Assembly: GCA_036939975.1 (NCBI GenBank)
Contig: JALLPB010000336.1
Location: 1-17,380 of the forward strand
Origin: Cyclostephanos tholiformis
Lineage: Eukaryota > Bacillariophyta > Thalassiosirophyceae > Thalassiosirales > Thalassiosiraceae
Direction: 5' to 3'
DNA: 17,380 nt
The notes under the pieces are model-generated. The model saw nothing but the letters and a program-made list of their open reading frames with translations, did no database searches and was not told where the DNA came from. The position numbers were made by a program, and so were the translations under genes. Below are positions 8,794 through 17,158 of this stretch, piece after piece (position 1 is the stretch's first letter; every line of letters begins with the position of its first letter).

Positions 8794-10519
8794 ATGTCAA
8801 CGATGGCGATTCGTCGGGTATTTCTCCCAACCGTCAGGAGTTCGACCGCCGCAATCGCCCACCACCGGCATCGTCGATGCTTTGGTGACAAGCGCGGCGC
8901 GTCCGCGTCCTTCGGCACGACTTCCCCCGTCGGCCGCGCCCTCGAACGCTCGAACGATGCCGCCCCCGCCCCCGCCCCCGCCGTCGCACGAGCGAGGCCG
9001 CGGGTGGTGATACTCGGCTCGGGATGGGCCGGCTTCACCCTAGCGCGACGACTCGACAAGTCCATATACGACGTTCGCGTGATCAGTCCCGCGAATCACT
9101 TCCTCTTCACGCCCCTATTGCCGTCGACCGCCGTCGGCACTCTCGAATTCCGCGCGATACAGGAGCCGGTACGCACGATCGATGGACTTGACAAGTACTA
9201 CCATGCCAAGGCGACAAGTATCGACCTCGACGGTCGTAGGGTGACGTGCGAGGACTCGTACAAGAAGGGGGCGGCGTTCGACGTGACTTACGATTACCTA
9301 TGCGTCGCGGGGGGGATGAAGAGCAACACGTTCCACGTCCAAAAGTGAGTGAGCGGTCATCGTGAGGAAGAGGAAGAGGGGGGGGAGGGGGGAGGGGGGA
9401 AGGTTCCGATAATTTACACCTTGGCTTCTAACATCAACCGTCGCACCTCTCGTATCGAATACCGTGATAATCAATAGCGTCGATGAGCTCGAGGGGACGG
9501 TCGTCTTTTTCCTAAAGCACTTGTACCACGCCCGTCAGATACGCAATCGCATCCTGGAATGCTTCGAACGCGCGACGAATCCCACCATCACCGCCGAGCA
9601 GCGCGATCGTCTCCTATCCTTCATAGTGGTGGGGGGGGGACCGACGAGCTGTGAATTCATGAGCGAGCTGCACGACTTCATCATCAAGGATGTGGCGAAA
9701 TGGTATCCCGACCTAATCGGTTATATCAAATTGACCTTGGTGGAGGCGGGTCCGGGAATATTGGGATCGTTCGATAAGGCGCTGTCGGATTATTACGTGA
9801 AGCAATTGATTCAGAAGAACATAGACGTAAGGTTGAACACTGCCGTGAGGGGGATTGACGTTCGCGCGATTGAGGGATGTCCTCGCTTCACGGTGGCCAA
9901 GTTCGACGACTTCGAACTACCATTCGGGACCATGGTATGGTCGGCCGGCCTTGCTCCTGTCAATCTCGTTGCCAACTCTTGCCTGAAACTCGAAGGCGGC
10001 CGGATTAGCGTCGACGATTACCTCCGCGTTCCGGACACACGGGGGAGGGTCTTTGCCTTAGGCGACTGCGCGAGCAGTCCCGATCACTTGCCGCCGACGG
10101 CTACCGTCGCAGAGCAACAGGCGCTCTATCTCGCGGATTGCTTCAATAAGTATTACTCGAAATTCGATGTACTGGAGAGGAAAAACGACGACGTGGAATT
10201 GCCGTTGCCGGGAAATGTTACGCCTTACCTAATGCCATGGAATATCCTCAGCTTCATGAACAGATTATTTTGCAAGAGCTCGCCGGAATTTCAGTACATG
10301 AATCGAGGAGCGATGGCGAGCATGGGAATGGGAGGCGGGGTGACTGACTTGAAGAAGACCAACTTGCCTGCGCCCAAGACTACACTGAGCGGCAGAGTTG
10401 CGTATCTGGTATGGAGTTCAACTTATTTGACGAAGCAGTTGTCGATTCAGAATATGATCCTCATTCCGATGTATTGGTTCAAGGCTCTTGTTTTTGGGAG
10501 AGATATCTCCAAATTTTGA
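8794..10519 (+). CDS. Type II (alternative) NADH dehydrogenase, probably mitochondrial (2 exons)
   Basis: Exons 8794-9344 and 9478-10519 join in frame to 530 residues. The enzyme is a single-subunit, non-proton-pumping FAD enzyme that oxidises NADH and reduces quinone on an inner mitochondrial membrane face. The first 65 residues are rich in Arg, Ser and Ala and nearly free of acids at the start ([17 protein letters not shown]), fitting a mitochondrial presequence. The FAD-binding motif is [10 protein letters not shown] (71-80), the NAD(P)H-binding motif is [13 protein letters not shown] (232-244). VWSAGLAPV and FALGDCAS (from 376) and [11 protein letters not shown] follow. The C-terminus FGRDISKF is the classic membrane-anchoring end of this family. 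There is no EF-hand insertion, so it resembles the calcium-independent subgroup. A second start at Met4 is possible. Ala/Pro repeats (APAPAPA) precede the first Rossmann fold. GC content is higher than in both neighbouring minus-strand genes. Confidence 0.93.
9345..9477 (+). other. Intron of the NADH dehydrogenase gene, with G-rich tract
   Basis: A 133-nt GT-AG intron (donor GTGAGT, acceptor TCAATAG), phase 2. It joins SNTFHVQ-N to [24 protein letters not shown], matching the family pattern. The sense strand has G8-A-G6-A-G6 at 9378-9399, able in principle to form a G-quadruplex. Confidence 0.88.
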
Positions 10520-10612
10520 CGTGTCTGGAACGGGCATTCTAATGTACATAGCCGGTTAGGATACTGAATCGTACACTGATCGATGTTGTAATCTTCGTAA
10601 TGATTCATTTGT

Positions 10613-10757
10613 GTCTTTTTTTATGTCACGTTAAGATTATGAGCAACGAAGGTAACTTGCGTTGCATCCACGCACAAGCGATGAATGATTTCGAATTTGT
10701 ATTCAACCGGGACGTTAATAAGGAACCCCACTAAAAAAGGTGACTCTCTTGGCACAG
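10613..10757 (+). repeat. Diverged direct repeat, copy 2
   Basis: It matches copy 1 at 8380-8508 in the same orientation, about 2.2 kb apart, so the two copies bracket the NADH dehydrogenase gene. The core is 10682-10713. Indels and substitutions show that the duplication is old. Confidence 0.7.
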
Positions 10758-10830
10758 CTTTTCGAGGAAGGTGAACAGCGTTATATCAGTATATGATTCG
10801 GAAGCGGGACATGCGTTTCGAGGATCAGAG

Positions 10831-10854
10831 TTCCGAACCCCCAGAAGTTCGGAA
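10831..10854. repeat. 8-bp inverted repeat
   Basis: TTCCGAAC (10831-10838) and GTTCGGAA (10847-10854) are exact complements around an 8-nt loop. It lies between two convergent gene ends and may take part in 3' end structure, though nothing else supports a role. Confidence 0.6.
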
Positions 10855-10970
10855 TTGTAATTCAGAATCGAAGAATTTGTCTATTATTAAAATCGAATAA
10901 AGAGGTATAATGCAAATCGCAACTGACTCGAGCCGCCATAATTCAATAGCTCCGCGAGATTATCTATTGC

Positions 10971-12230
10971 TCATGATATGCAGCAACCCTCGTTTTTCGT
11001 GGCTCCTCTTGTCTCATGTACAGACCTCGTTTTGCACGGTTTATTTTTGTCAAAACTGATGCAAGATTTAAAGGTGGCATATACAGGTCTATGGTCTGAT
11101 GTCCTTATACCGGGGGCGCTGCAGTAGGATAGCACTTGCGTGGTCGTGTCTGATTTGTAGAGAATGCGATCTGTCCATGATGGCACCCGTCGCTTTTGCG
11201 ACGAATCATAATGGTCGCTTTGTGGATCGAACTTGTATGTTGGAAAAAAGTTAAGCGGGCCTTCCACAAAACCGGAGAAATTCCTGTCGAATCTCATGAG
11301 CATCGTCAACTCATCATTGCAAAGTAGGGCGTTATGCATGTGATTCGCTAGCATACCGTCAACGACCTCTCTCGTTCCATTTATTCTGAAGTTCAAATCG
11401 CCAAACCAGAAGACCTTGTCGAACGCACCGATAAGAGGGTTCGCCTTCGGTCGATTGTCTTCATTGCACGGAGATTTAGTATGAAGCAGTTCTGGAAGGT
11501 GTGGCACAATGTCACCGTCATCGAGCAAGTGGCTTTCATGAATGGGATCATCGACATAATCATTGTCGTCGTGAACCGCATTGCTCGCGCTGTCGCTTGT
11601 TTCGATGTCATCCCTCTGCCATAGTTTGGTTGCCATATCGCTCGATATTCTGCCGAATTCTCGAATTCTATGCTGGGTAGCATGCTTGTGAGCAGCTAGG
11701 TGAGCGTTAATAAAAACGAATGTCGACACCCCGATGGTCATTGAAACGCCAACGCCACCCTTATTCCCCATCTTTTCGGCAATTCCAGTTGGCACGGCGT
11801 GCGAGCGTACGTTTGAGACGAGGTTAACTATTGATTTGTGTCCGAATATAATTATGTGAGACGCCTGAAGCGAATGGCTGCGTATGACGTCATAATTCGC
11901 TCCCAGAGCTTCCTTGAGTAATGCCTCCCACTTCAATTTCGTAGGCACAATGATGGACTTTGCGAATGTGTTCTCACACTCTTGAGTACCCACCACAACA
12001 ACGTGGTATGAGTGGTGCGGGAAGAGATGCTTCGCAAGGACATCTGAAGATGGCGGTTCCCTTGCTTCTTGATTCCACGTGACTAATCGAATCAAGATGT
12101 CACCTGTCGCCTCTACTTTGGATCTCATCTCCTCGAAGGTTGACGGGAGGTTTTTCGTTGAAGTGAATGACACATCAGATAGTGGGCGTGGCCAAATATT
12201 TAGTGCATTTCCCCTTGATCTTTCGGACAT
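10971..12230 (-). CDS. Inositol polyphosphate 5-phosphatase with C-terminal CaaX box
   Basis: A single exon of 419 residues. The enzyme removes the 5-phosphate from phosphoinositides or soluble inositol phosphates. All landmark motifs of the family are present in order: LVTWNQE (49-55), GTQE (81-84), GNKGGVGVS (155-163), INAHLAAH (174-181), WFGDLNFRI (275-283), FFPTYKFD (328-335), RVPSWTDRIL (348-357) and TSDHRPV (377-383). These supply the metal-binding Asn and Glu, the His of NAHL, the Asp and Asn of GDLN, and the Asp-His of SDH. About 60 acidic, low-complexity residues (205-265) are inserted between NAHLAAH and WFGDLN. No SAC, PH, SH2 or RhoGAP domain is attached. The protein ends GCCIS: CCIS fits a CaaX box favouring farnesylation, so it may be membrane-anchored like several animal relatives. 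Whether the substrate is PI(4,5)P2, PI(3,4,5)P3 or soluble cannot be read from sequence. Confidence 0.93.
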   Translation of the reverse strand: MSERSRGNALNIWPRPLSDVSFTSTKNLPSTFEEMRSKVEATGDILIRLVTWNQEAREPPSSDVLAKHLFPHHSYHVVVVGTQECENTFAKSIIVPTKLKWEALLKEALGANYDVIRSHSLQASHIIIFGHKSIVNLVSNVRSHAVPTGIAEKMGNKGGVGVSMTIGVSTFVFINAHLAAHKHATQHRIREFGRISSDMATKLWQRDDIETSDSASNAVHDDNDYVDDPIHESHLLDDGDIVPHLPELLHTKSPCNEDNRPKANPLIGAFDKVFWFGDLNFRINGTREVVDGMLANHMHNALLCNDELTMLMRFDRNFSGFVEGPLNFFPTYKFDPQSDHYDSSQKRRVPSWTDRILYKSDTTTQVLSYCSAPGIRTSDHRPVYATFKSCISFDKNKPCKTRSVHETRGATKNEGCCIS

Positions 12231-12550
12231 GTGATCTAAGTAATTAATCTTCTCTTGAATTTCACTTCAGTTTGAACAAGAACAAGTTCTTGTATGCCTT
12301 GGTTGTGTGATACGAAAAGGCTGTTATAGTTTTATTAAATTTTAAAACCATCTTTTTCATCTTCCCCCCCTTGAGAGAATAGAAGAATTATTTATTGCAG
12401 CGATCTTTCGCCCGCGAATACTACTTCCTCTTCAAGTGACCTTGAAAAGTAGAATGGCGACCAAAATCTCCCCACTCACGTGTATTGATATTTTTAGCTT
12501 CCAAGAATTCATTGACGGTAGCACCCCGACCAGTTCTTTTGGGATAACTT
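12231..12550. other. Intergenic region between the giant acidic protein gene and the 5-phosphatase gene
   Basis: About 320 nt serving as 3' region of the gene on the right and promoter of the 5-phosphatase on the left, both on the minus strand. The only structure I see is the inverted repeat at 12276-12293. A short minus-strand frame continues across part of it but resembles nothing. Confidence 0.55.
12276..12293. promoter_or_regulatory. Near-palindrome upstream of the 5-phosphatase gene
   Basis: ACAAGAAC (12276-12283) and GTTCTTGT (12286-12293) are perfect complements with a 2-nt spacer, 46 to 63 nt upstream of the ATG. The size and symmetry suit a dimeric transcription factor site or a 5' leader hairpin. 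This is a guess from symmetry only. Confidence 0.25.
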
Positions 12551-15500
12551 TCAACTTTTTTTGGTTACCTTGGCTAAATACCTTTGTCCATTCGCAACGA
12601 AAGCCAAAAACATGGCAGACTGAAATACTGCCTTGGCGGTGGTGGATGGCGATGCGGCGGCGGCCCCGCGGTCGCGAGTTTGTTCCATAAAATTTGCAGC
12701 GATGCAAACGATAGTCACGCCAAGATATTGCAATACATGTATTTCGTTAACGCGTCCCTGAGACGTCGCGACCATCGTCGATACCATGGAGGTGGATGCA
12801 TTGAGAAAGGTCCGTGAAAGGGCATCGTTTTGTTTTTCAATGGTGGATCCTCGCCCGCCTTTCTTGTTGATGGACTTAGTAATACTTAGGGAGTCGATAG
12901 GCGTGGAGATGTCGATTTCTTCGTCGAACGATGCTTCCAAGCATTCATGAACCAGCTCATTTGCGATTAGGTTTGCCTCTTCTCCATCAGTGAACTTCTC
13001 TTCATTCCCCATCCCTGGCTCAATAATCGTCGTCGTTGTGGCACATGCAACAGTATTCTTACGACTTTCGAACGCCGCGTCTGCTCGTCTTGCCATAGCC
13101 TCAATCTGCAACATTAAATCATCCTCCTCCCTGTCCCCGTAGTTATCGAATTTCCTCATCTTGCGTTCCTTCTTCTGGGTGATGAATTCCAGCATCAATG
13201 GTCTATCATGTTCCTCCTCATTCTTGCCGCCGTCGCTGGCAACTGCATAGTCGAATTTCCTTCCAAGAAAACGAGCCGACAGCGCGTTAGAGCGCATGGA
13301 ACGCGTGGAAAAGAAGGTATCATCATCGTTCCCAACCTCGTCATCGACGGAATCAAGGTCAGAACTCTCCTCATCGGCGTCGACCGCCACAATCTCCACG
13401 TTGTGATCCGCGAATATTTCTTCGATGTTCATGGCCAACTCGTAGGCAACCATTTTGGGAGTCATTTTAAAAGTGTTGTTGCCAGCGGACACATCATCTT
13501 GCGTGGCGATGGCACTTTTGTTGATCAGAACCTCCTCAGCAGAGGAGGATATAGGATCATCCTGGACAATCTCGTCATCGACATCCTGAAGCTTCTTTGA
13601 TAATTGTTCGAGCTTTAGACACAAAGATGAATATTTGATGCGATTTGACTTTGGTGATGTTGCTGCTCCACCCGCCTTGTTTTTCATCCTCCTGGTCTTA
13701 CTTCCATCGACTGATGTTCCGCCTTCGATCGGAAGCCCATCATCATCCCTACTGTTACCAATGAGGTCGTCCACCGTTACCACTGCAGAACAACGTTTCG
13801 GACCGCTACCTCCGTGCTTTCCAGAATGTGGACGCCACCTCTTTCTCTGACTAGAATGCGTACTTTTATTGCCACTCGAACGAGTCGATTCATTTTTATT
13901 GCCATAGAGTGCTCTACCAGAGGCATCACTGGGACCGACGCCATTGAGACAAGATTCTTTGACCTTGTTACTGCGACGACGAATCATTTCGCGAAATTTC
14001 GAGTTTCGCAATATCGGCTTGGATATTTTTGCCATCTGATGACCAGTGTACCCATCAAGTATCGCCACCAGAAGGTCGTTTTCGCGTATGTAGTAATGTG
14101 TCTCCACTTTGTCACGATCATGGTCACCTTCATTTGCAATATTCAGTGATGATGATGATGACGGTCGATGATCGACGAACGCCGTACTGTTGACGTCGAC
14201 GAACTCCATTCGATCGCTTGCCCTGAATAATCCGACATACTTCTTCGCAAGCAAACGAGAGTCAGTACACCTTCTCGAAACAATATTTAGCACGTCATCG
14301 ATAGTAGAGGTTGGCGAAAAGAAGTTCGTGTCATAGTTTTCATCGTCGGCGGGGTACGATGAGATATCGACCAATTCGAAAATGCGAGATATCGGGCATA
14401 AAAGCAATACAAAGAAGTGCATGTCGAAATCCGTGTCATCTTTGTTGTAGTTATCATTGGCATATTTTCGTCCCGATTCCGATAATTTTATTGCGACATC
14501 GTCATGAACTCGTCGGGCCTCGTCTCCCTCGTCGGTGACGTCCTCTGCCGCGGTGGGGGTGACTACTGCCGACCGGTCCATTTTGCTAACCCTCGTTGGG
14601 CTCTCGACATCTTCCGCGGCAGCGCCATCGTCACCACCCATCTTCGTGGGTGACACCGTACGCATCATGCTCGGACTCTCGTAGAAGACGATGGAACTGA
14701 TTTCGCCCTCATCCCCCCCGTACTCGTCCGTGATTCGATGACTGCGGCGGGTGACCGACGAACGCACGGATCCGAATTCGCTCATCGTCGTCGCGACGGA
14801 GCGAGCACCCTCCATCGCTCCCATCGACATGACCGCGGCGATGTCGGCCTCCTCGATTCCAGCGAGGCTCGTCTCGGATATCGCGTCAAGCCTGTCCCCG
14901 GCCCTGGAAAGTATTTTCCTCTGACGCGCGATCGCGCGGGACCTGGCCTCCTCCCCTCGTTGGCTGAAGAATGATCGCGACGACGTCGCCCTCGGGATGG
15001 GTTTGGTTGCGGGAGGAACGATGGCGATGCCATCGCCGTCGTCTACGATCTCGGGGGCTTCTTCGCGCGAAACGACGACGGGGGGGGCATCGTTGTTGCC
15101 GACGTCCGATGCTCTCGCGTCGATCGGTATATCGTCGACGCGATCGATCGGGACGACGACGACGGGAGGATCATCGACGAAGTCGCGAATTCCACCGCCG
15201 TCGTCGTCTTCGTCTTTGTCATCATCGGGGGCGTCCTCCGCGAAGGCGATCGCGGCCAATATGTCACTCGCCTTCGGCCTTCGGTCCCACGTTGATGTGG
15301 GGGAGTCGAAATCCTGGGATAGAAACATGGCGGGCATCGTTGGCGCGTCGTGATCGGGGAAGAAGGACGGGATGCGTGCCGATATCGAAGGAGGGAATTC
15401 CTCCTCCTCCTCGTCGTCGTCGTCGTCGTCTAAAACGGGACCGGAGCCGGAGCGTTCGTTCGTCATAGCGGGCCCATCCTCGGGAGTGCCCTCGAGCGAC

Positions 15501-16783
15501 GGAGCCTCCCCAACGGGTATGGCGGAGTCCTCGTTAGTGATGTCCTCCCTCGATTCCGGGTCGCGGCGCTCGTCTGACGGCTCGACGATCGTTCTCTCTA
15601 CGGTCTCCGGGACATCCCCGTCCGGCGAATGCGACGATGGTGGATCGACATGGGAGGACCTACGCGGGCCGAATCCGACGGATGGACTGTGCATCATGTC
15701 CACCGCCGTTGGATCGTCCATAACGATCGTTTTCGATTCCGCACTCGTCGTCACCGCTTCACCGATGGCATCGTCATTGCTCGCTCCGTCGTGTGACGTG
15801 GCAACGTCTTCGTCGCGTGGGACCGAAACGCAGTCGTCGTGGTCGTCATCATCGAAATCGACATTCGTCGGATGTTTCCCCCCCGCATCGTCATTGCCGA
15901 CCCCCCCGGACGATGACATGGGAGAGGTCGTCGATCCATCCGTAACTCGAGCATACTCGTCATAATCTCGATCTTCGATCGCATCGCCATCGTCCGACGG
16001 CATCTCCCCCCCCGTGCTGTTCGCTTCCTCCGCATCGACCGTCGCGGTCATCGACGACCTCATCTCCTCGTCTTCGCCTTCGATCTTCGCATTCCCCTCC
16101 CCGAATCCCTCCCCCCCATCGGCCTCCGCCACGACGTCGGGGTCGAGGATGTCGCGCTCGACGTCCGAGGTGAGAGGGGCGGTGGGGAGGATCGAGGGGC
16201 GGTCCATCTCCCCCCCACCGTTGGTCGGGACGATGGGAGACGCATCGTCGTCGTCGTCGTCGTCGTCGACGACGACGACCGCGATAGCGGCCACGACGGA
16301 AGAGGAGGGGTAGGACGCCGCTTCGTCCGGTGGGGGGACGGACGTCCCATGCGAGGACGGTGACGCGGATACAGACGAAGTAATAGTCGTGATCGGCGGT
16401 GTAGTAGGGTAGGGAGGGGGCATGGGAACTCCCTCCTCGTCCTCCCCGTCATTTCCGTCCCCCCCAGAACGGAGGAAAGCCTCGAATTCTAGACTATTGT
16501 AGGATGACGTCGAGGAGGGAGAAGACGACATCATCGTCGGCATCGTCGCGATGGCCGCGGTCTCGGAAGGGGGGGAAGGTGGCACGATGACCGCGGCGGC
16601 GGATGGGGATGGCTTGATGTCGTTGTTTTCGTCCGGTCGTCGCGAATGCACGCTCGCCGTGCCCCCACCGGCGACCTTGTCATCGCCATCATATTCGTAA
16701 CCGTCGCCGACGGGTATGCCTCGGGATTTCTTCGACTTCTTCTTGGGGAAGAGTATTCGGAGCAGTCCCTTGGGAAGCTTCAT
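12551..16783 (-). CDS. Giant acidic, largely disordered protein with one compact domain and hydrophobic C-terminus; function unknown
   Basis: A single 1410-residue open frame with no stop, beginning MKLPKGLLRILFPKKKSKKS, a basic amphipathic start that could touch membranes. Residues 30-770 are low-complexity, rich in Asp, Glu, Ser, Pro and Val, with Asp runs (for example eight Asp encoded around 16245-16268). Residues about 785-935 look folded: alternating hydrophobic strands in MHFFVLLLCPISRIFELVDI, a helix in TIDDVLNIVSRRC, then KYVGLFR and DLLVAILDGYTG, an order suggesting a ubiquitin-like beta-grasp fold. Similar modules recur, to my recollection, in diatom predicted proteins, but I cannot name a family. 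Residues about 950-1330 are charged. Two hydrophobic stretches near the end (LQYLGVTIVCIAANF and AVFQSAMFLAFVA) could form a membrane hairpin. The stop at 12551-12553 ends KVTKKS; the sequence CCAAG|GTAACC just before it could be a donor for a further exon, so the C-terminus is less certain than the rest. Confidence 0.72.
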   Translation of the reverse strand: MKLPKGLLRILFPKKKSKKSRGIPVGDGYEYDGDDKVAGGGTASVHSRRPDENNDIKPSPSAAAVIVPPSPPSETAAIATMPTMMSSSPSSTSSYNSLEFEAFLRSGGDGNDGEDEEGVPMPPPYPTTPPITTITSSVSASPSSHGTSVPPPDEAASYPSSSVVAAIAVVVVDDDDDDDDASPIVPTNGGGEMDRPSILPTAPLTSDVERDILDPDVVAEADGGEGFGEGNAKIEGEDEEMRSSMTATVDAEEANSTGGEMPSDDGDAIEDRDYDEYARVTDGSTTSPMSSSGGVGNDDAGGKHPTNVDFDDDDHDDCVSVPRDEDVATSHDGASNDDAIGEAVTTSAESKTIVMDDPTAVDMMHSPSVGFGPRRSSHVDPPSSHSPDGDVPETVERTIVEPSDERRDPESREDITNEDSAIPVGEAPSLEGTPEDGPAMTNERSGSGPVLDDDDDDEEEEEFPPSISARIPSFFPDHDAPTMPAMFLSQDFDSPTSTWDRRPKASDILAAIAFAEDAPDDDKDEDDDGGGIRDFVDDPPVVVVPIDRVDDIPIDARASDVGNNDAPPVVVSREEAPEIVDDGDGIAIVPPATKPIPRATSSRSFFSQRGEEARSRAIARQRKILSRAGDRLDAISETSLAGIEEADIAAVMSMGAMEGARSVATTMSEFGSVRSSVTRRSHRITDEYGGDEGEISSIVFYESPSMMRTVSPTKMGGDDGAAAEDVESPTRVSKMDRSAVVTPTAAEDVTDEGDEARRVHDDVAIKLSESGRKYANDNYNKDDTDFDMHFFVLLLCPISRIFELVDISSYPADDENYDTNFFSPTSTIDDVLNIVSRRCTDSRLLAKKYVGLFRASDRMEFVDVNSTAFVDHRPSSSSSLNIANEGDHDRDKVETHYYIRENDLLVAILDGYTGHQMAKISKPILRNSKFREMIRRRSNKVKESCLNGVGPSDASGRALYGNKNESTRSSGNKSTHSSQRKRWRPHSGKHGGSGPKRCSAVVTVDDLIGNSRDDDGLPIEGGTSVDGSKTRRMKNKAGGAATSPKSNRIKYSSLCLKLEQLSKKLQDVDDEIVQDDPISSSAEEVLINKSAIATQDDVSAGNNTFKMTPKMVAYELAMNIEEIFADHNVEIVAVDADEESSDLDSVDDEVGNDDDTFFSTRSMRSNALSARFLGRKFDYAVASDGGKNEEEHDRPLMLEFITQKKERKMRKFDNYGDREEDDLMLQIEAMARRADAAFESRKNTVACATTTTIIEPGMGNEEKFTDGEEANLIANELVHECLEASFDEEIDISTPIDSLSITKSINKKGGRGSTIEKQNDALSRTFLNASTSMVSTMVATSQGRVNEIHVLQYLGVTIVCIAANFMEQTRDRGAAAASPSTTAKAVFQSAMFLAFVANGQRYLAKVTKKS
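15399..15431. repeat. TCC/TCG trinucleotide tract inside the giant protein gene
   Basis: A run of TCC triplets turns into TCG triplets; on the minus strand it encodes an Asp run followed by Glu residues. It is likely to be length-variable through slippage, without changing frame. Confidence 0.75.
16245..16279. repeat. TCG microsatellite with perfect 24-nt palindrome
   Basis: Eight TCG triplets (16245-16268) run into GAC triplets, so that 16256-16267 and 16268-16279 are exact complements with no spacer. On the minus strand this codes four Val followed by eight Asp. Such a cruciform-capable microsatellite should be prone to length change. Confidence 0.8.
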
Positions 16784-16837
16784 CTTGGCCAGTGTTATTA
16801 TCCCCCCCCCCCACCCGGCTCGTTCTCTCGAGTTAAT

Positions 16838-16847
16838 AGTATATAAT
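16838..16847 (-). promoter_or_regulatory. TATA-like box of the giant acidic protein gene
   Basis: The minus strand reads GATTATATACTATTAA, about 60 nt upstream of the ATG. Position and sequence are compatible with a TATA box and a short 5' leader that includes the G11 run. No transcript start can be seen from sequence. Confidence 0.35.
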
Positions 16848-17046
16848 CGCTACCGACCACCGCAGCAAACTTGTGGACTCTCTCCTCCCGCTGCTTCACG
16901 GTGTGAAAGGTTTCATAGAGATTGTTCTTAGTTCCACCTCAGAGTTCAACCAAAGTTCAATGACGATGGCTCATGTCATATTTTATAGTACTTGATGATG
17001 TTTTCGGGCAAGTGGGGGGGAAGGGGGTGATGATGGGAAAGAGAGT

Positions 17047-17071
17047 AAAAAACACGTCGGACGTTTTTTTT
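17047..17071. repeat. Inverted repeat with A/T ends
   Basis: AAAAAA-C-ACGTC, one central G, then GACGT-T-TTTTTT form 12-nt arms with one mismatch. It resembles a bacterial terminator in shape only; in this eukaryotic setting I treat it as a simple inverted repeat. Confidence 0.5.
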
Positions 17072-17158
17072 AATTCAAGGTGTATTATGAATTCCTCTTT
17101 TGACCGATTCAAAATGAAATAGGGAATTTCTTCCGCGGAGAAGAGAGGGAATGAATGG

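Larger units (their letters stand above)
10520..10970. other. Convergent intergenic region between NADH dehydrogenase and 5-phosphatase genes
   Basis: About 450 nt that must carry both 3' ends. It holds the second copy of the diverged repeat (10613-10757) and a hairpin TTCCGAAC/GTTCGGAA (10831-10854). No gene is visible, and I cannot point to definite polyadenylation signals; an AATAAA at about 10897 lies far from the plus-strand stop. Confidence 0.6.
16784..17158. other. Intergenic region upstream of the giant acidic protein gene
   Basis: About 375 nt. It should contain the promoter of the gene on its left and, if the edge exon is real, the 3' region of the gene on its right. It holds a C11 run (16802-16812, G11 on the transcribed strand, about 19 nt before the ATG), a TATA-like stretch and an A/T-flanked inverted repeat (17047-17071). 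No gene is visible. Confidence 0.55.

Noticed and set aside
14971..16313. Plus-strand open frames opposite the giant acidic gene
   Set aside because: They translate Asp/Ser codon repeats as Ser- or Arg-rich low-complexity sequence. The opposite frame is 1410 codons long and has a folded domain, so these are shadows.
10971..16783. Operon-like link between the 5-phosphatase and the giant protein gene
   Set aside because: Both are on the minus strand, but they are 320 nt apart with room for a promoter, and no shared pathway is visible.
17047..17071. Rho-independent terminator
   Set aside because: The shape is similar, but the window is clearly eukaryotic with spliceosomal introns, so this type of terminator does not apply.
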